64,000 nt of DNA from CAVROP01 sp050008495 (GTDB lineage Bacteria; Acidobacteriota; Terriglobia; UBA7540). Below are positions 52,700 to 61,798 of this stretch, one piece after another (the first letter of the stretch is position 1; every line of letters begins with the position of its first letter). The DNA lies in the NCBI GenBank assembly GCA_050008495.1, contig JBEKMN010000043.1, forward strand, positions 1 to 64,000, written 5' to 3'. Both the position numbers and the translations under genes were made by a program. Below the pieces are notes generated by a model, which saw only the letters and a list, made by a program, of their open reading frames with translations, made no database searches and was not told where the DNA came from.

Positions 52700-52792
52700 G
52701 CCTCAGACATCGTGAGGGACAGACTCCCGCCCTACGATCCCAGCGCCTGCTGCATTGGCCGACCGTATGAGCGAATAGTGGAAATAAATGGC

Positions 52793-52843
52793 TTGACACG
52801 CGCAATTCTGTGTGTTACGAAGTCACTGAGCGTGACCGGTACC
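52793..52843 (+). promoter_or_regulatory. Promoter and LacI-type operator of the TonB receptor gene
   Basis: TTGACA (52793-52798), a 17-bp spacer, TACGAA (52816-52821), then GTGACCGGTACC (52832-52843), 10 of 12 bases of the perfect operator, at about +4 to +15. The leader to the receptor ATG is about 92 nt. Confidence 0.7.
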
Positions 52844-52919
52844 GCCCAAAGCGAACCCATATGTTATTCCGGCGGTTTTAACCGAATTTGCATGCGATCT
52901 CGGAAGGGAGAGTGCTTCG

Positions 52920-55900
52920 ATGCGAGGACGAGGTTCTTATCTACGGTTTCTCTTAGCCCTGGCGATGCCTGCGGCCTTTATTTTTTCCAGCGTAAAGGTT
53001 CGCGCCCAAGTTGATTCCGGCGCAATTTATGGGACGGTCAAGGACCAATCCGGGGCGGTGGTCCCAGGAGCGAAAGTCACGGCGACCAGCCAAGAGACAG
53101 GACTTTCAGTTTCGACGGTGACGGTGTCGGATGGCAACTTTGCGTTCACGCCAATTAAGATTGGCACGTACACTCTGACCGCTGAGTTCACAGGCTTTCA
53201 AAAGCTGATTCGGAAGGATGTCTCAGTGGAGGTGCAACAGCGGGTAGCCATAGACTTGATCCTCCAACCCGGCATGGTGAGCCAGACGGTCGAGGTGACG
53301 GGCGCGCCTCCAGCACTTCAGACCCAGGACGCATCCGTTGGACAAGTGGTTGGCACGCGGGAAGTGAACGATCTGCCGCTTAACGGAAGGAATTTCACGT
53401 TCCTCGCGCAGCTCTCCGCGGGTGTGACCCAGGGTCAGGAGGACACGCGCGGCTTGGGTGCGACTGGAAGTTTCTCGGCTAATGGCGAGCGGCCGGCCCA
53501 GAACAACTACGTCCTGGACGGAATCGACAACAACGCCGACCTGGTCGATTTTCTGAATGGCACGGCCTTCGTGGTCATCCCACCGATCGACGCCATCCAG
53601 GAATTCAAGATTCAGACGAACGACTACAGCGCGGATATGGGGCGGTCGGCGGGCGCGGTGATGAACGCCACCATCAAGTCGGGAACCAATCAATGGCATG
53701 GCGACGTCTACGAATTCCTTCGCAATGACAAGCTCGACGCTGCCAATTTCTTCGAGAACGCGGGCAATGAGAAGAAAGGCGAATTCCGGCAAAATCAATT
53801 CGGCGGCACGCTGGGTGGCCCGCTCCGGAAGAACAAGACCTTCGTTTTTGGCGACTATCAAGGAACACGGATTCGCCAGGCTTTCCCCTGGCTTACTACG
53901 GTTCCGACCGATCTGGAACGCTCCAGTGGGTATACGGATTTTGCTGACCTGATCGCCGGGCAGGGGAGTCCAATGCAGGCCGACGACCTGAATCGGGTAT
54001 TCCCGTTAGGAACGATCTTCGATGCGTCGACGACACGAAGTGTCACGGCGGGGAGCGTAGATCCGGTCACCGGGCTGACTGCCACGGGAAGCGGCTTCGT
54101 TCGCGACCCGTTTGTGGCGGCTGGAGGGCCGTCCATCGTCGGCACGACCAACTTCATGGGGACGTGCCCCAGCGGCACCAATTGCTACCTCAACCAGCTT
54201 CCGACGGCACGCCTCGATCCTAATTCCGTCAAGCTTTTAAACCTCTATCCGGCCCAAGACGTGCCCGGCCTGTTTAACAATTACGCCAGTAATCCGATAA
54301 TCCAAAACAACGTCAATCAGTTCGACATTCGAGGGGACGAGAACTTTAGCGAGCGCGACACCATGTTTGCCCGGTTCAGCTATTCCGACAATCCGCAGTT
54401 TCTTCCCGGGCCGTTCAAGGGAATCGCTGATGGCGGGGCCTTTGCTCAAGGCTATCAGACTGCCACCTCGGTGAACATTGCCGCTAGCGAAACTCATACG
54501 TTTTCTCCGACCACTATAAACGAAGCTCGAGTGGGCTTCAGCCGGATCGGCGCGTCGCGAAAGCAGCCGTTTGCGACGGACACCTCAAACGTTCCGGCGC
54601 AATACGGTATTCAGGGAATCCCCCAAGTGCCTTCGAACGGCGGCCTGCCGACCGTCATCATCTCGGGACTGGGCCAACTGGGAAGCAACGGCTACCTGCC
54701 TTCGGTGGAAGTCAACTCGACGAGCCAGCTTACGGAAAACCTCACGCACATACACGGGAAGCACACTTTTAAAGCCGGGTTCGAAGGTCAGCACGTCCGC
54801 TTCACGATTCTCCAACCTGCGTGGGGGCGCGGCGATTGGAGCTATGACGGAACATACAGCGACGCGCCGAATTTGCCTGCTGGGCTTACTGGCGCCGCCC
54901 AACTGCTCCTGACGCCCATTCCCAGCACGGTTCCGAGCGCTCCGGGCGCTGGTGATTACATTGGCGGCGCCGATTTCGTGGCCGCGTCCAATTTTGCGAA
55001 TACGGATATGGGCCGGCACTACTATGCCAGCTATATCCAAGATGACTGGAAAGTTACGCCCAAATTGACGGTGAACCTGGGGCTGCGCTGGGAGTACTTC
55101 GGGCAAATTAAGGAGAGATATGGTGCGCAGTCGAACTGGCTGCCCGCCAGCGCCTCAGCGCCTGCGCAGTTTCTTGTTCCCCAGTCCCGCTGCGATTCCA
55201 CCTCTGCCTCGTCACCTTTCCAGACCACCCTTGCCCTGGATCACATCAACTACGTTTGCTCCGACGTTGCAGGGCTCGGTCACTCGCAGGACACGAACTT
55301 TGCGCCGCGGGTGGGATTTGCCTATCGGTTCACTCCGAAACTCGTAGCGCGCGGAGGCTACGGGATTTTTTATGGCGGGTTTGAAAACTCCGTGGTAGAA
55401 ACTTACGTCGATTTCCCCTTCCAGTACGCCCTCCAATACGGAACGGTAGTTACGGATCAGCCGATCATTGTAACCGGCGGTTCCACGCCAACGGCCTCGA
55501 ATATTGCGACGGTTGGCAATGGATTCTCTTCGATCCCCTTGACACCGAACGCCGTCAGCCCGGGCTTGGTGTCGTTGACCGGCGAAGACTACCACATGAA
55601 GACCCCGTACACGCAGGGGTATAACTTTACGCTCCAGTACGAACTGACGCAGAACCAGACGGTTTCGCTCGGGTATGTGGGAAACACGGTGCGGCACATG
55701 GGCAGTTACATCGGCATGAATCAGCCCGGCGTGATCCTGCCTGCAGGGTATGCGAACCCGCTCGCTTTTTATCCTTACCCTGATTTCTCCACCAGCACCG
55801 TGTATACGAGCATGGCGAGCGACAGCTACTACAACTCCTTGCAGTTGAACTACGAGCGGCGTTTCAGCCGGGGCCTCCAGATGCTGGCCAACTTCTCCTG

Positions 55901-56627
55901 GGCCAAATGCCGCACGGACGCGGTAGACGTGCTGAACGGCACAGCTCACAGCGGTTACCGTGCCCCGCTCTTACCGGGCTTCGGCATCCAGGGGGATTAC
56001 GGCTTGTGTGACTTCCAAATCCCCCACGTCGTCCACGCCAGCGGCATATATGAACTGCCCGTCGGTAAGGGCAAACGGTTCCTCAACTCGGCCCATGGGG
56101 TGACCGACGCGGTCCTGGGTGGCTGGCGCACCAACTGGATTTTGACCCTGCAAGACGGCCAGCCCATGACGGTCGGGTGCGCAAGCTCAACCTCCGCGAC
56201 TTTCGGGTGCGATGCGCTGCTGGTCCCGGGCCAGAGCGTTACCGCCGGGCCGCACAACGTCGACCACTGGATTAACCCCAATGCGTTCGCAACACCGCCG
56301 CTAGCCACCTCTGTGGGCCAGAGCGATTATACGCCTCTGGGTGGCGCGCCATCGCAGTTCCTGGGACCAGGCTTTCACCGCATGGACGCGTCATTCTTTA
56401 AGGAGTTTTCGACTTCTGAAAGGACGCATTTGGAGTTTCGCGCGGAATTCTTCAATATATCAAACCATCCCAATTTCTCCCCGCCTGGGTTTAGTGGGAA
56501 TGGCGTACAGGCAGCACCCGGCTCGCTGAATTACACGTCGCCCAGTACCTTCGGAAAAATATCGTCGACACGCGACTTGCAAAACGACCAGCGGGAGATT
56601 CAGTTTGCGCTCAAGTTTTATTTCTGA
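52920..56627 (+). CDS. TonB-dependent receptor, Oar-like with carboxypeptidase-regulatory N-domain
   Basis: 1235 aa. The signal peptide (LRFLLALAMPAAFIFSSVKVRA) is followed by a carboxypeptidase-regulatory-like domain (about 35-115, GAIYGTVKDQSGAVVPGAKV), the plug (about 130-250, with QNNYVLDGIDNNADLVDFLN) and a large barrel that ends REIQFALKFYF with the expected terminal aromatic. The SusC-like TonB box is not obvious. This is the type expanded in Acidobacteriota and used for uptake of oligosaccharides or other large ligands. GGGAG precedes the ATG. A LacI-type operator lies upstream and a strong terminator follows, so it can be made as a single unit; the energy may come from the TonB protein at 20401. 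Confidence 0.92.
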   Translation: MRGRGSYLRFLLALAMPAAFIFSSVKVRAQVDSGAIYGTVKDQSGAVVPGAKVTATSQETGLSVSTVTVSDGNFAFTPIKIGTYTLTAEFTGFQKLIRKDVSVEVQQRVAIDLILQPGMVSQTVEVTGAPPALQTQDASVGQVVGTREVNDLPLNGRNFTFLAQLSAGVTQGQEDTRGLGATGSFSANGERPAQNNYVLDGIDNNADLVDFLNGTAFVVIPPIDAIQEFKIQTNDYSADMGRSAGAVMNATIKSGTNQWHGDVYEFLRNDKLDAANFFENAGNEKKGEFRQNQFGGTLGGPLRKNKTFVFGDYQGTRIRQAFPWLTTVPTDLERSSGYTDFADLIAGQGSPMQADDLNRVFPLGTIFDASTTRSVTAGSVDPVTGLTATGSGFVRDPFVAAGGPSIVGTTNFMGTCPSGTNCYLNQLPTARLDPNSVKLLNLYPAQDVPGLFNNYASNPIIQNNVNQFDIRGDENFSERDTMFARFSYSDNPQFLPGPFKGIADGGAFAQGYQTATSVNIAASETHTFSPTTINEARVGFSRIGASRKQPFATDTSNVPAQYGIQGIPQVPSNGGLPTVIISGLGQLGSNGYLPSVEVNSTSQLTENLTHIHGKHTFKAGFEGQHVRFTILQPAWGRGDWSYDGTYSDAPNLPAGLTGAAQLLLTPIPSTVPSAPGAGDYIGGADFVAASNFANTDMGRHYYASYIQDDWKVTPKLTVNLGLRWEYFGQIKERYGAQSNWLPASASAPAQFLVPQSRCDSTSASSPFQTTLALDHINYVCSDVAGLGHSQDTNFAPRVGFAYRFTPKLVARGGYGIFYGGFENSVVETYVDFPFQYALQYGTVVTDQPIIVTGGSTPTASNIATVGNGFSSIPLTPNAVSPGLVSLTGEDYHMKTPYTQGYNFTLQYELTQNQTVSLGYVGNTVRHMGSYIGMNQPGVILPAGYANPLAFYPYPDFSTSTVYTSMASDSYYNSLQLNYERRFSRGLQMLANFSWAKCRTDAVDVLNGTAHSGYRAPLLPGFGIQGDYGLCDFQIPHVVHASGIYELPVGKGKRFLNSAHGVTDAVLGGWRTNWILTLQDGQPMTVGCASSTSATFGCDALLVPGQSVTAGPHNVDHWINPNAFATPPLATSVGQSDYTPLGGAPSQFLGPGFHRMDASFFKEFSTSERTHLEFRAEFFNISNHPNFSPPGFSGNGVQAAPGSLNYTSPSTFGKISSTRDLQNDQREIQFALKFYF

Positions 56628-56657
56628 CGGCCACTTCAGAGGTAGAATCTCCTTTAC

Positions 56658-56685
56658 GCGGCGCCCTTCGGGCGCCGCTTTTGTT
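56658..56685 (+). terminator. Rho-independent terminator after the TonB receptor
   Basis: GCGGCGCCC (56658-56666), loop TTC, GGGCGCCGC (56670-56678), followed by TTTTGTT. This is a perfect 9-bp GC stem. It should end the receptor transcript before the TPR gene, unless partial read-through occurs. Confidence 0.8.
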
Positions 56686-56714
56686 GGGGATTGTCTTGAT
56701 GAGTAAGGTGGGCG

Positions 56715-59258
56715 ATGCAGCGTAATCGCTATCGATTTTCCAATCCAGGAAAGAGGCGATCGGCGCAACTCTTCGGCCGGCTGTTGCGTATTGGTTTGTT
56801 GTCCGGAGCAGTTCTAACCTCTCAACTACAGTCCGTGTGGCCCCAAGCAAGGGCCCAAGGCACGCCCGGTGAGCACACCTCCGCGGATGCTCAGCTATTC
56901 TTTCAGGAGGCTGAGCAGCATCTTCGCCAAGGCGATACGGAAAAGGCTATTGCCGCTGCCCGTGAAGGGCTGAAGAACGCACCCCAGGACGTTGCAGGGT
57001 GGAACCTCCTCGGGCTCGCTTACACTCAGCAACAGGATTTGACGCAAGCCGTGGCCGCGTTCGAGCGGGCGCTGGCAATCGCTCCCCATTCCGCCAGGAC
57101 CCATATCAATCTGGGGAACACTTGTTTTGCGATGGGCAAGCTGGACCGTTCCGAGAACGAATTTCGCGCCGCCTTGCGCGACAAACCGCAGGATCGCGAC
57201 GCGGCCTATAACCTGGGGATGGTGCTGCTCGCGCGGGGCGACGCGCAGCATGCGATTCCCGTTTTGCAACAAATCCGTCCGCCGGACGTCAGCACTCAAA
57301 TCGCACTCGTCCAAGCATACTTCCAAGCACGTCGACGTGAAGAAGCTCTCGCACGGGCCCTCGCAGTGTCGGAGCAAGCGAAAAACGACGTCCGGCCGCA
57401 CGTCTCGCTTGGGATACTCCTCGCTCGTGAAAGGGAGTACGACGCGGCAATCCATGAGCTGGAGTTGGCAGACTCGCTAAGCCCGCGGACCCCGGAAATC
57501 CTTCACAATCTTGGGCAGGCTTACTATCGGACTAAGCGCTACGACAAAGCCGAAGAGGTTTTGAAGCGCGCCCTGTCGCTGAGTCCCAATTCGCCGGATA
57601 CACTCTATGTCCTTGCCCAGGTTTACGCCGCCGAGCAAAAGGATGTGCAGGCGCTCGAACTTCTGACACGCGCGCGTCAGCTAGCCCCCGAAAACACCGA
57701 CATCATCTTCCTGATCGGGCGGCTCAGCATGATGCAGGCGTATTACGAGGACGCCATTCGGATCCTCGAGGAAGGTGTGAAGCTCGATCCACGCCGGCCA
57801 GACCTCCGGGCCGCCCTGGGAGAAAGCTACTTCAGTGCGGGGAAAGTTCCCAAGGCGACCGAGGAATTTGAGAAACTAATCGAGATTGATCCTTCCGCCT
57901 CATCCTATGCCTTCATGGGGCTCTGTTATCGCCACCTCAACAGGTTCGATGACGCCCGGAAATACTTTGAGGAAGGGTTGAAAAAGGACCCGCGCAACGG
58001 CGTGTGTCTGTATAATCTCGGATTTATTGAAAGCAAGCAGGGGAATTACCCGCAGGCGGAAAAGTTACTGGAAGAATCGTTGAGGTCCAGCCCTGACTAT
58101 AGTGACGCGTATTATGAGCTGGGAAAGGTGAAGATCGCCGAAAGAAAGTACGACGAGGCCATTCCCTTGCTGCGAAAATGTGCTACCCTGGCGACAAAAA
58201 AGGCGCAGGTTTACTACAATCTCTCGAACGCTGAACGCCACACACACCAGGATGCTGCCGCGGTGCGGGACATGAAGGTGTTCCAGACCCTCTCCAAAGA
58301 TGAGGCCAACGCACCTTATCCGTTTCAGCATTTCCTGGAAGCGTTGGACCAACGCGCGTCCCTGCCACCGAGACAAAAATCGGAAATCGACTTGCAGGAA
58401 CTCTTGCGCATGGACGCCCGAAACCCTAACGACCCCCGCACCCTTTATCTGTTGGTGGAAACCTACTTGAAACTCGGGCGCATTTCGGAGGCTCGCCAGA
58501 GAGCCTCTCAACTTGATGAGGCGAGCGGAAGAGACGTTCGAACGGAGTTGGGGGCTGGGACTCTTCTGGCTCGGTATGGATTGTTTTCCGACGCCCTCCA
58601 GCACTATCAGGCTGCGCTCCAGGCTGATCCTGCTTCGGATGACGCGAAATACAACCTCGCCAATGCGTATTTCCAGTTGCGGGATTATGGACACGCATTG
58701 GACGCTGTCTTGCTATGCTCGCGCGAGGGTCAGGAAGACGGAGCCACTCTATCCTTGCTGGGCGATATCTACTCGCATCTGGGGCGAACCTCGGAGGCGG
58801 CGAACGCATTCGAGAAGGCCATCGCCAAGAACCCCGACAACGACCAGGGATACCTCTCCCTCGGCCTGGCCGAACTACGTGCGGGGGATACCGCAGCCGC
58901 TGGTCAGGCACTCCAGCGTGGCTTGCAGCAAGCTCCGAATTCAGGGCAAGTTCTTTGGGGACTGGGGGTACTGGCAGTCCTGGAAGGCGCGAACGATCGG
59001 GCTGAATCCTACCTGCGAAGGGCCTTGGACCTGATGCCTGAATGGCACGGCAGCTATGAAACGCTCGAAATGCTCTATGTTCAGACTGGTCAGGGCGAAA
59101 AGGCCCAAGATACACTCGAACTAGAAGCGCCAATTTCCCCTGGCAAAGGACGAGTGCCCGTCGGCCCAGCGGAGTCTCAGAAATCGCACGTCCTTTCCGC
59201 GGAGGCGCGCCGTGAATTCCTTCAAAAGGCGCTCACACTCGCCGACGAGATGGAGTGA
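56715..59258 (+). CDS. Exported TPR-repeat protein
   Basis: 847 aa. An N-terminal signal (LLRIGLLSGAVLTSQLQSVW, then ARAQG) is followed by about 20 tetratricopeptide units that cover almost the whole protein (for example NLLGLAYTQQQDLTQAVAAF, NLGQAYYRTKRYDKAEEVLK, GFIESKQGNYPQAEKLLEES, SLGDIYSHLGRTSEAANAFE-type). No enzymatic domain is visible. In acidobacterial glycan loci large TPR proteins often accompany an Oar-like receptor, and I infer a periplasmic or surface binding/scaffold role in place of a SusD. It starts about 30 bp after the receptor terminator, with a weak AAGGTG ribosome site. Confidence 0.85.
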   Translation: MQRNRYRFSNPGKRRSAQLFGRLLRIGLLSGAVLTSQLQSVWPQARAQGTPGEHTSADAQLFFQEAEQHLRQGDTEKAIAAAREGLKNAPQDVAGWNLLGLAYTQQQDLTQAVAAFERALAIAPHSARTHINLGNTCFAMGKLDRSENEFRAALRDKPQDRDAAYNLGMVLLARGDAQHAIPVLQQIRPPDVSTQIALVQAYFQARRREEALARALAVSEQAKNDVRPHVSLGILLAREREYDAAIHELELADSLSPRTPEILHNLGQAYYRTKRYDKAEEVLKRALSLSPNSPDTLYVLAQVYAAEQKDVQALELLTRARQLAPENTDIIFLIGRLSMMQAYYEDAIRILEEGVKLDPRRPDLRAALGESYFSAGKVPKATEEFEKLIEIDPSASSYAFMGLCYRHLNRFDDARKYFEEGLKKDPRNGVCLYNLGFIESKQGNYPQAEKLLEESLRSSPDYSDAYYELGKVKIAERKYDEAIPLLRKCATLATKKAQVYYNLSNAERHTHQDAAAVRDMKVFQTLSKDEANAPYPFQHFLEALDQRASLPPRQKSEIDLQELLRMDARNPNDPRTLYLLVETYLKLGRISEARQRASQLDEASGRDVRTELGAGTLLARYGLFSDALQHYQAALQADPASDDAKYNLANAYFQLRDYGHALDAVLLCSREGQEDGATLSLLGDIYSHLGRTSEAANAFEKAIAKNPDNDQGYLSLGLAELRAGDTAAAGQALQRGLQQAPNSGQVLWGLGVLAVLEGANDRAESYLRRALDLMPEWHGSYETLEMLYVQTGQGEKAQDTLELEAPISPGKGRVPVGPAESQKSHVLSAEARREFLQKALTLADEME

Positions 59259-59350
59259 TTGTGTTGCTCCGTAATCGATGTCTTTCCATCGGGACCGTGG
59301 TCGAGACTCTTGACACACTGAATCGGAGTTCCGTGGAGGTTAGCTAAACA

Positions 59351-61729
59351 ATGGACGCAAACGAGCGAGTTAGAGGATTCAAGCGCGGTCTCGCGTGCAC
59401 CGTCGTGGTAATGGTCTTGGTCCTTGGCCAGGCGACCGGGTCCGCGCAGATGCCTGGACAGGCACTTCCCAATCTGCCGCAGATAACAGTAGAGCAGACC
59501 GAGTTCGGTCTTCGCGCAAATATCGCCCGGGAGATTGTGGACGTCACTGTCTGCCGGGATTCCGTGATCCATGTTGTGGCGTCGCCTGACGCTCCGTTGC
59601 CAGCGGAGCGTCCACGGCCCTGGATGCTGAACCAGCAGGACGCCTGCCCCGGAGCCCCATTCCGCTTTGTGGAAAACGGCAGCGTAGCCACGATCGCCAC
59701 ATCGGAACTGAAGGTCGAGTTCTCCCTCCAACGGGGAAACCTGACTTTTCAAACTGCGACCGGCGACCGGCTTTTGCAGGAAAACAATTCCGTCCCAAGA
59801 ACCTACGAACCCACCGAGGCGAATGGCGAGAAGACCTACAGAATAACCGACCGGTTTTCCCTCGAAGCGATGGAGGCTGTGTACGGGCTTGGCCAGCACC
59901 AAAGCGGGATGTTCAACTATCGCGGCGCCACCGTTGAGCTGGCACAGGATAATACCGACGTGGCCATTCCGGTGATGCTTTCGACCAAAGGCTACGCGCT
60001 GATGTGGAGTACCGCAGCCTTTAGCTATGTCGACAACCGTTTTCCTCTCGACCTGGAGTTGACCTCGATAGCCGGCAAGTCCGTGGATTACTACTTTATT
60101 TACGGTCCGGAGATGGACCAGATCATTCATCTCTACCGGTCGTTGACGGGCCATTCACCCCTCCTGCCGAAGTGGGCGTACGGCTTCTTCCAGTCGAAAG
60201 ACCGGTACGTCTCGCTGGACGAGATTAGGCAGATTGCCGGCAGGTATCGCGCGGAGCACATTCCGCTCGATGCCATGGTTCAGGACTGGTTCTGGTGGAA
60301 AGTGGAGGGCGATCCGGACTTCAATTCCAATTACCACGACGTAAGTGCTGATCTGCAGGCGTTGAACCGGGAACACGTTCACGCCATGATCTCGGTTTGG
60401 GGGCTTTTCGATCCGCGTTCCGAGAATTACCGCATTATGACCGCGCATCAGTTCGATGTTCCTGGCGCGCATGTCTATGATGCCACCAACCCCGCGGCGC
60501 GAGACTTCTACTGGGACAATCTTGTAGGCAAGCTCTTCTCGATGGGCTGGGATGCGTTCTGGCTCGACAGCGCTGAGCCGGAAGAATACTGGCCGCACTT
60601 CGGCGACGCGATTCTCCGCAACAAAAGGGTGGCGATCGGCAATGGGGCCGAGTACACGAACGTCTTTCCACTGATGCACACGCTGGGCGTGCAGCAGCAC
60701 TGGAAGGCAGCGAGCGAGCAGAAGAGGGTGTTTCTTCTGACGCGGTCGGCGTTTTTGGGCCAGCAGCGCGTAGGCGCAGCCGTCTGGTCCGGCGACGTGT
60801 ACAGCACGTGGTGGGGGCTCTCGCACCAGGTCCCGGCGGGACTCAACTTCGCTCTGTCAGGGTACCCGTACTGGACTACCGATATCGGAGGATACTGGCC
60901 GGCATACAACGGCACCACGCAAGAACCCGACTACCAGGATCTCTACGCCCGTTGGTTCGAGTTCGGGGCGTTCTGTCCGATATTCCGTACGCATGGTCAT
61001 CGGCCGCAAAATGAGATATGGACCTATAAGGCGGTCGAGCCCATCCTCATTCAGTACGACAAGCTGCGCTACCGGCTGATGCCTTACATTTATTCGCTGG
61101 CATGGAAAGTGGCCAGCGACGACTACACGATCCAGCGGCCGCTGGTGATGGACTGGCGCACCGATCCCAGAACCTGGAATGTCGGTGACCAGTTCATGTT
61201 CGGCCCTGCGCTGATGGTCGCGCCGGTCTTGGCGCAGGGAGCGTTGGCTCGGAGGGTGTATCTGCCCGAGGCGCACGTCTGGTACAACTTCTGGACCGGA
61301 GATTCGGTTCAAGGCGGACATGAGATTGAGGCAGACGCACCTTTGAACCGCCTGCCGCTCTACGTGCGCGCCGGATCAATTCTCCCCATGGGGCCTGAGA
61401 TCGAGTACGCGACCGAGGATCCAGACAGCCCGATCGAGCTCAGAATCTACCGTGGCGCCCCCGGTTCCTTCGATCTGTACGAAGACTCCGGCGACAGCTA
61501 CGATTATGAAAAAGGCATACACTCCATCATTCCTCTTAGCTGGAATGAGCAGACGGAAGTGTTGACAATCGGCACTCGTCAGGGCTCGTTCCCAGGGATG
61601 GTCGGCACGCGGCAGTTTCGGGTTGTGCTGGTTGGAAACGGACACGGAGTGGGTGAGGCGGTTTCGGCACGCGAAGACCGGCAGGTCACGTATGACGGCA
61701 GGGAAGTGCGGGTGACTCTGCATCAGTGA
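59351..61729 (+). CDS. Exported GH31 alpha-glycosidase (alpha-xylosidase/alpha-glucosidase)
   Basis: 792 aa. A signal peptide (LACTVVVMVLVLGQATGSAQ), an N-terminal beta-sandwich, the GH31 barrel and C-terminal sheet domains are visible. The nucleophile is D406 in FWLDSAEPEEYW, the form found in XylS-like alpha-xylosidases and related enzymes, and the acid/base is D482 in WSGDV. Other family landmarks are AVYGLGQHQSGMFNYRG, PLDAMVQDWFWW and PIFRTHGHRPQNEIW. The start is ATG at 59351, 92 bp after the TPR gene. With GH42 and GH3 it could remove alpha-xylose from xyloglucan-like chains; alpha-glucosidase or other alpha-glycosidase activity is equally possible by motif. Confidence 0.9.
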   Translation: MDANERVRGFKRGLACTVVVMVLVLGQATGSAQMPGQALPNLPQITVEQTEFGLRANIAREIVDVTVCRDSVIHVVASPDAPLPAERPRPWMLNQQDACPGAPFRFVENGSVATIATSELKVEFSLQRGNLTFQTATGDRLLQENNSVPRTYEPTEANGEKTYRITDRFSLEAMEAVYGLGQHQSGMFNYRGATVELAQDNTDVAIPVMLSTKGYALMWSTAAFSYVDNRFPLDLELTSIAGKSVDYYFIYGPEMDQIIHLYRSLTGHSPLLPKWAYGFFQSKDRYVSLDEIRQIAGRYRAEHIPLDAMVQDWFWWKVEGDPDFNSNYHDVSADLQALNREHVHAMISVWGLFDPRSENYRIMTAHQFDVPGAHVYDATNPAARDFYWDNLVGKLFSMGWDAFWLDSAEPEEYWPHFGDAILRNKRVAIGNGAEYTNVFPLMHTLGVQQHWKAASEQKRVFLLTRSAFLGQQRVGAAVWSGDVYSTWWGLSHQVPAGLNFALSGYPYWTTDIGGYWPAYNGTTQEPDYQDLYARWFEFGAFCPIFRTHGHRPQNEIWTYKAVEPILIQYDKLRYRLMPYIYSLAWKVASDDYTIQRPLVMDWRTDPRTWNVGDQFMFGPALMVAPVLAQGALARRVYLPEAHVWYNFWTGDSVQGGHEIEADAPLNRLPLYVRAGSILPMGPEIEYATEDPDSPIELRIYRGAPGSFDLYEDSGDSYDYEKGIHSIIPLSWNEQTEVLTIGTRQGSFPGMVGTRQFRVVLVGNGHGVGEAVSAREDRQVTYDGREVRVTLHQ

Positions 61730-61798
61730 ACCGGCTCCGCGCCTTGACGCAGGACCGATTTTCCAGAGCAGCATGCCCGTTGGGCTACACGGTGATAG

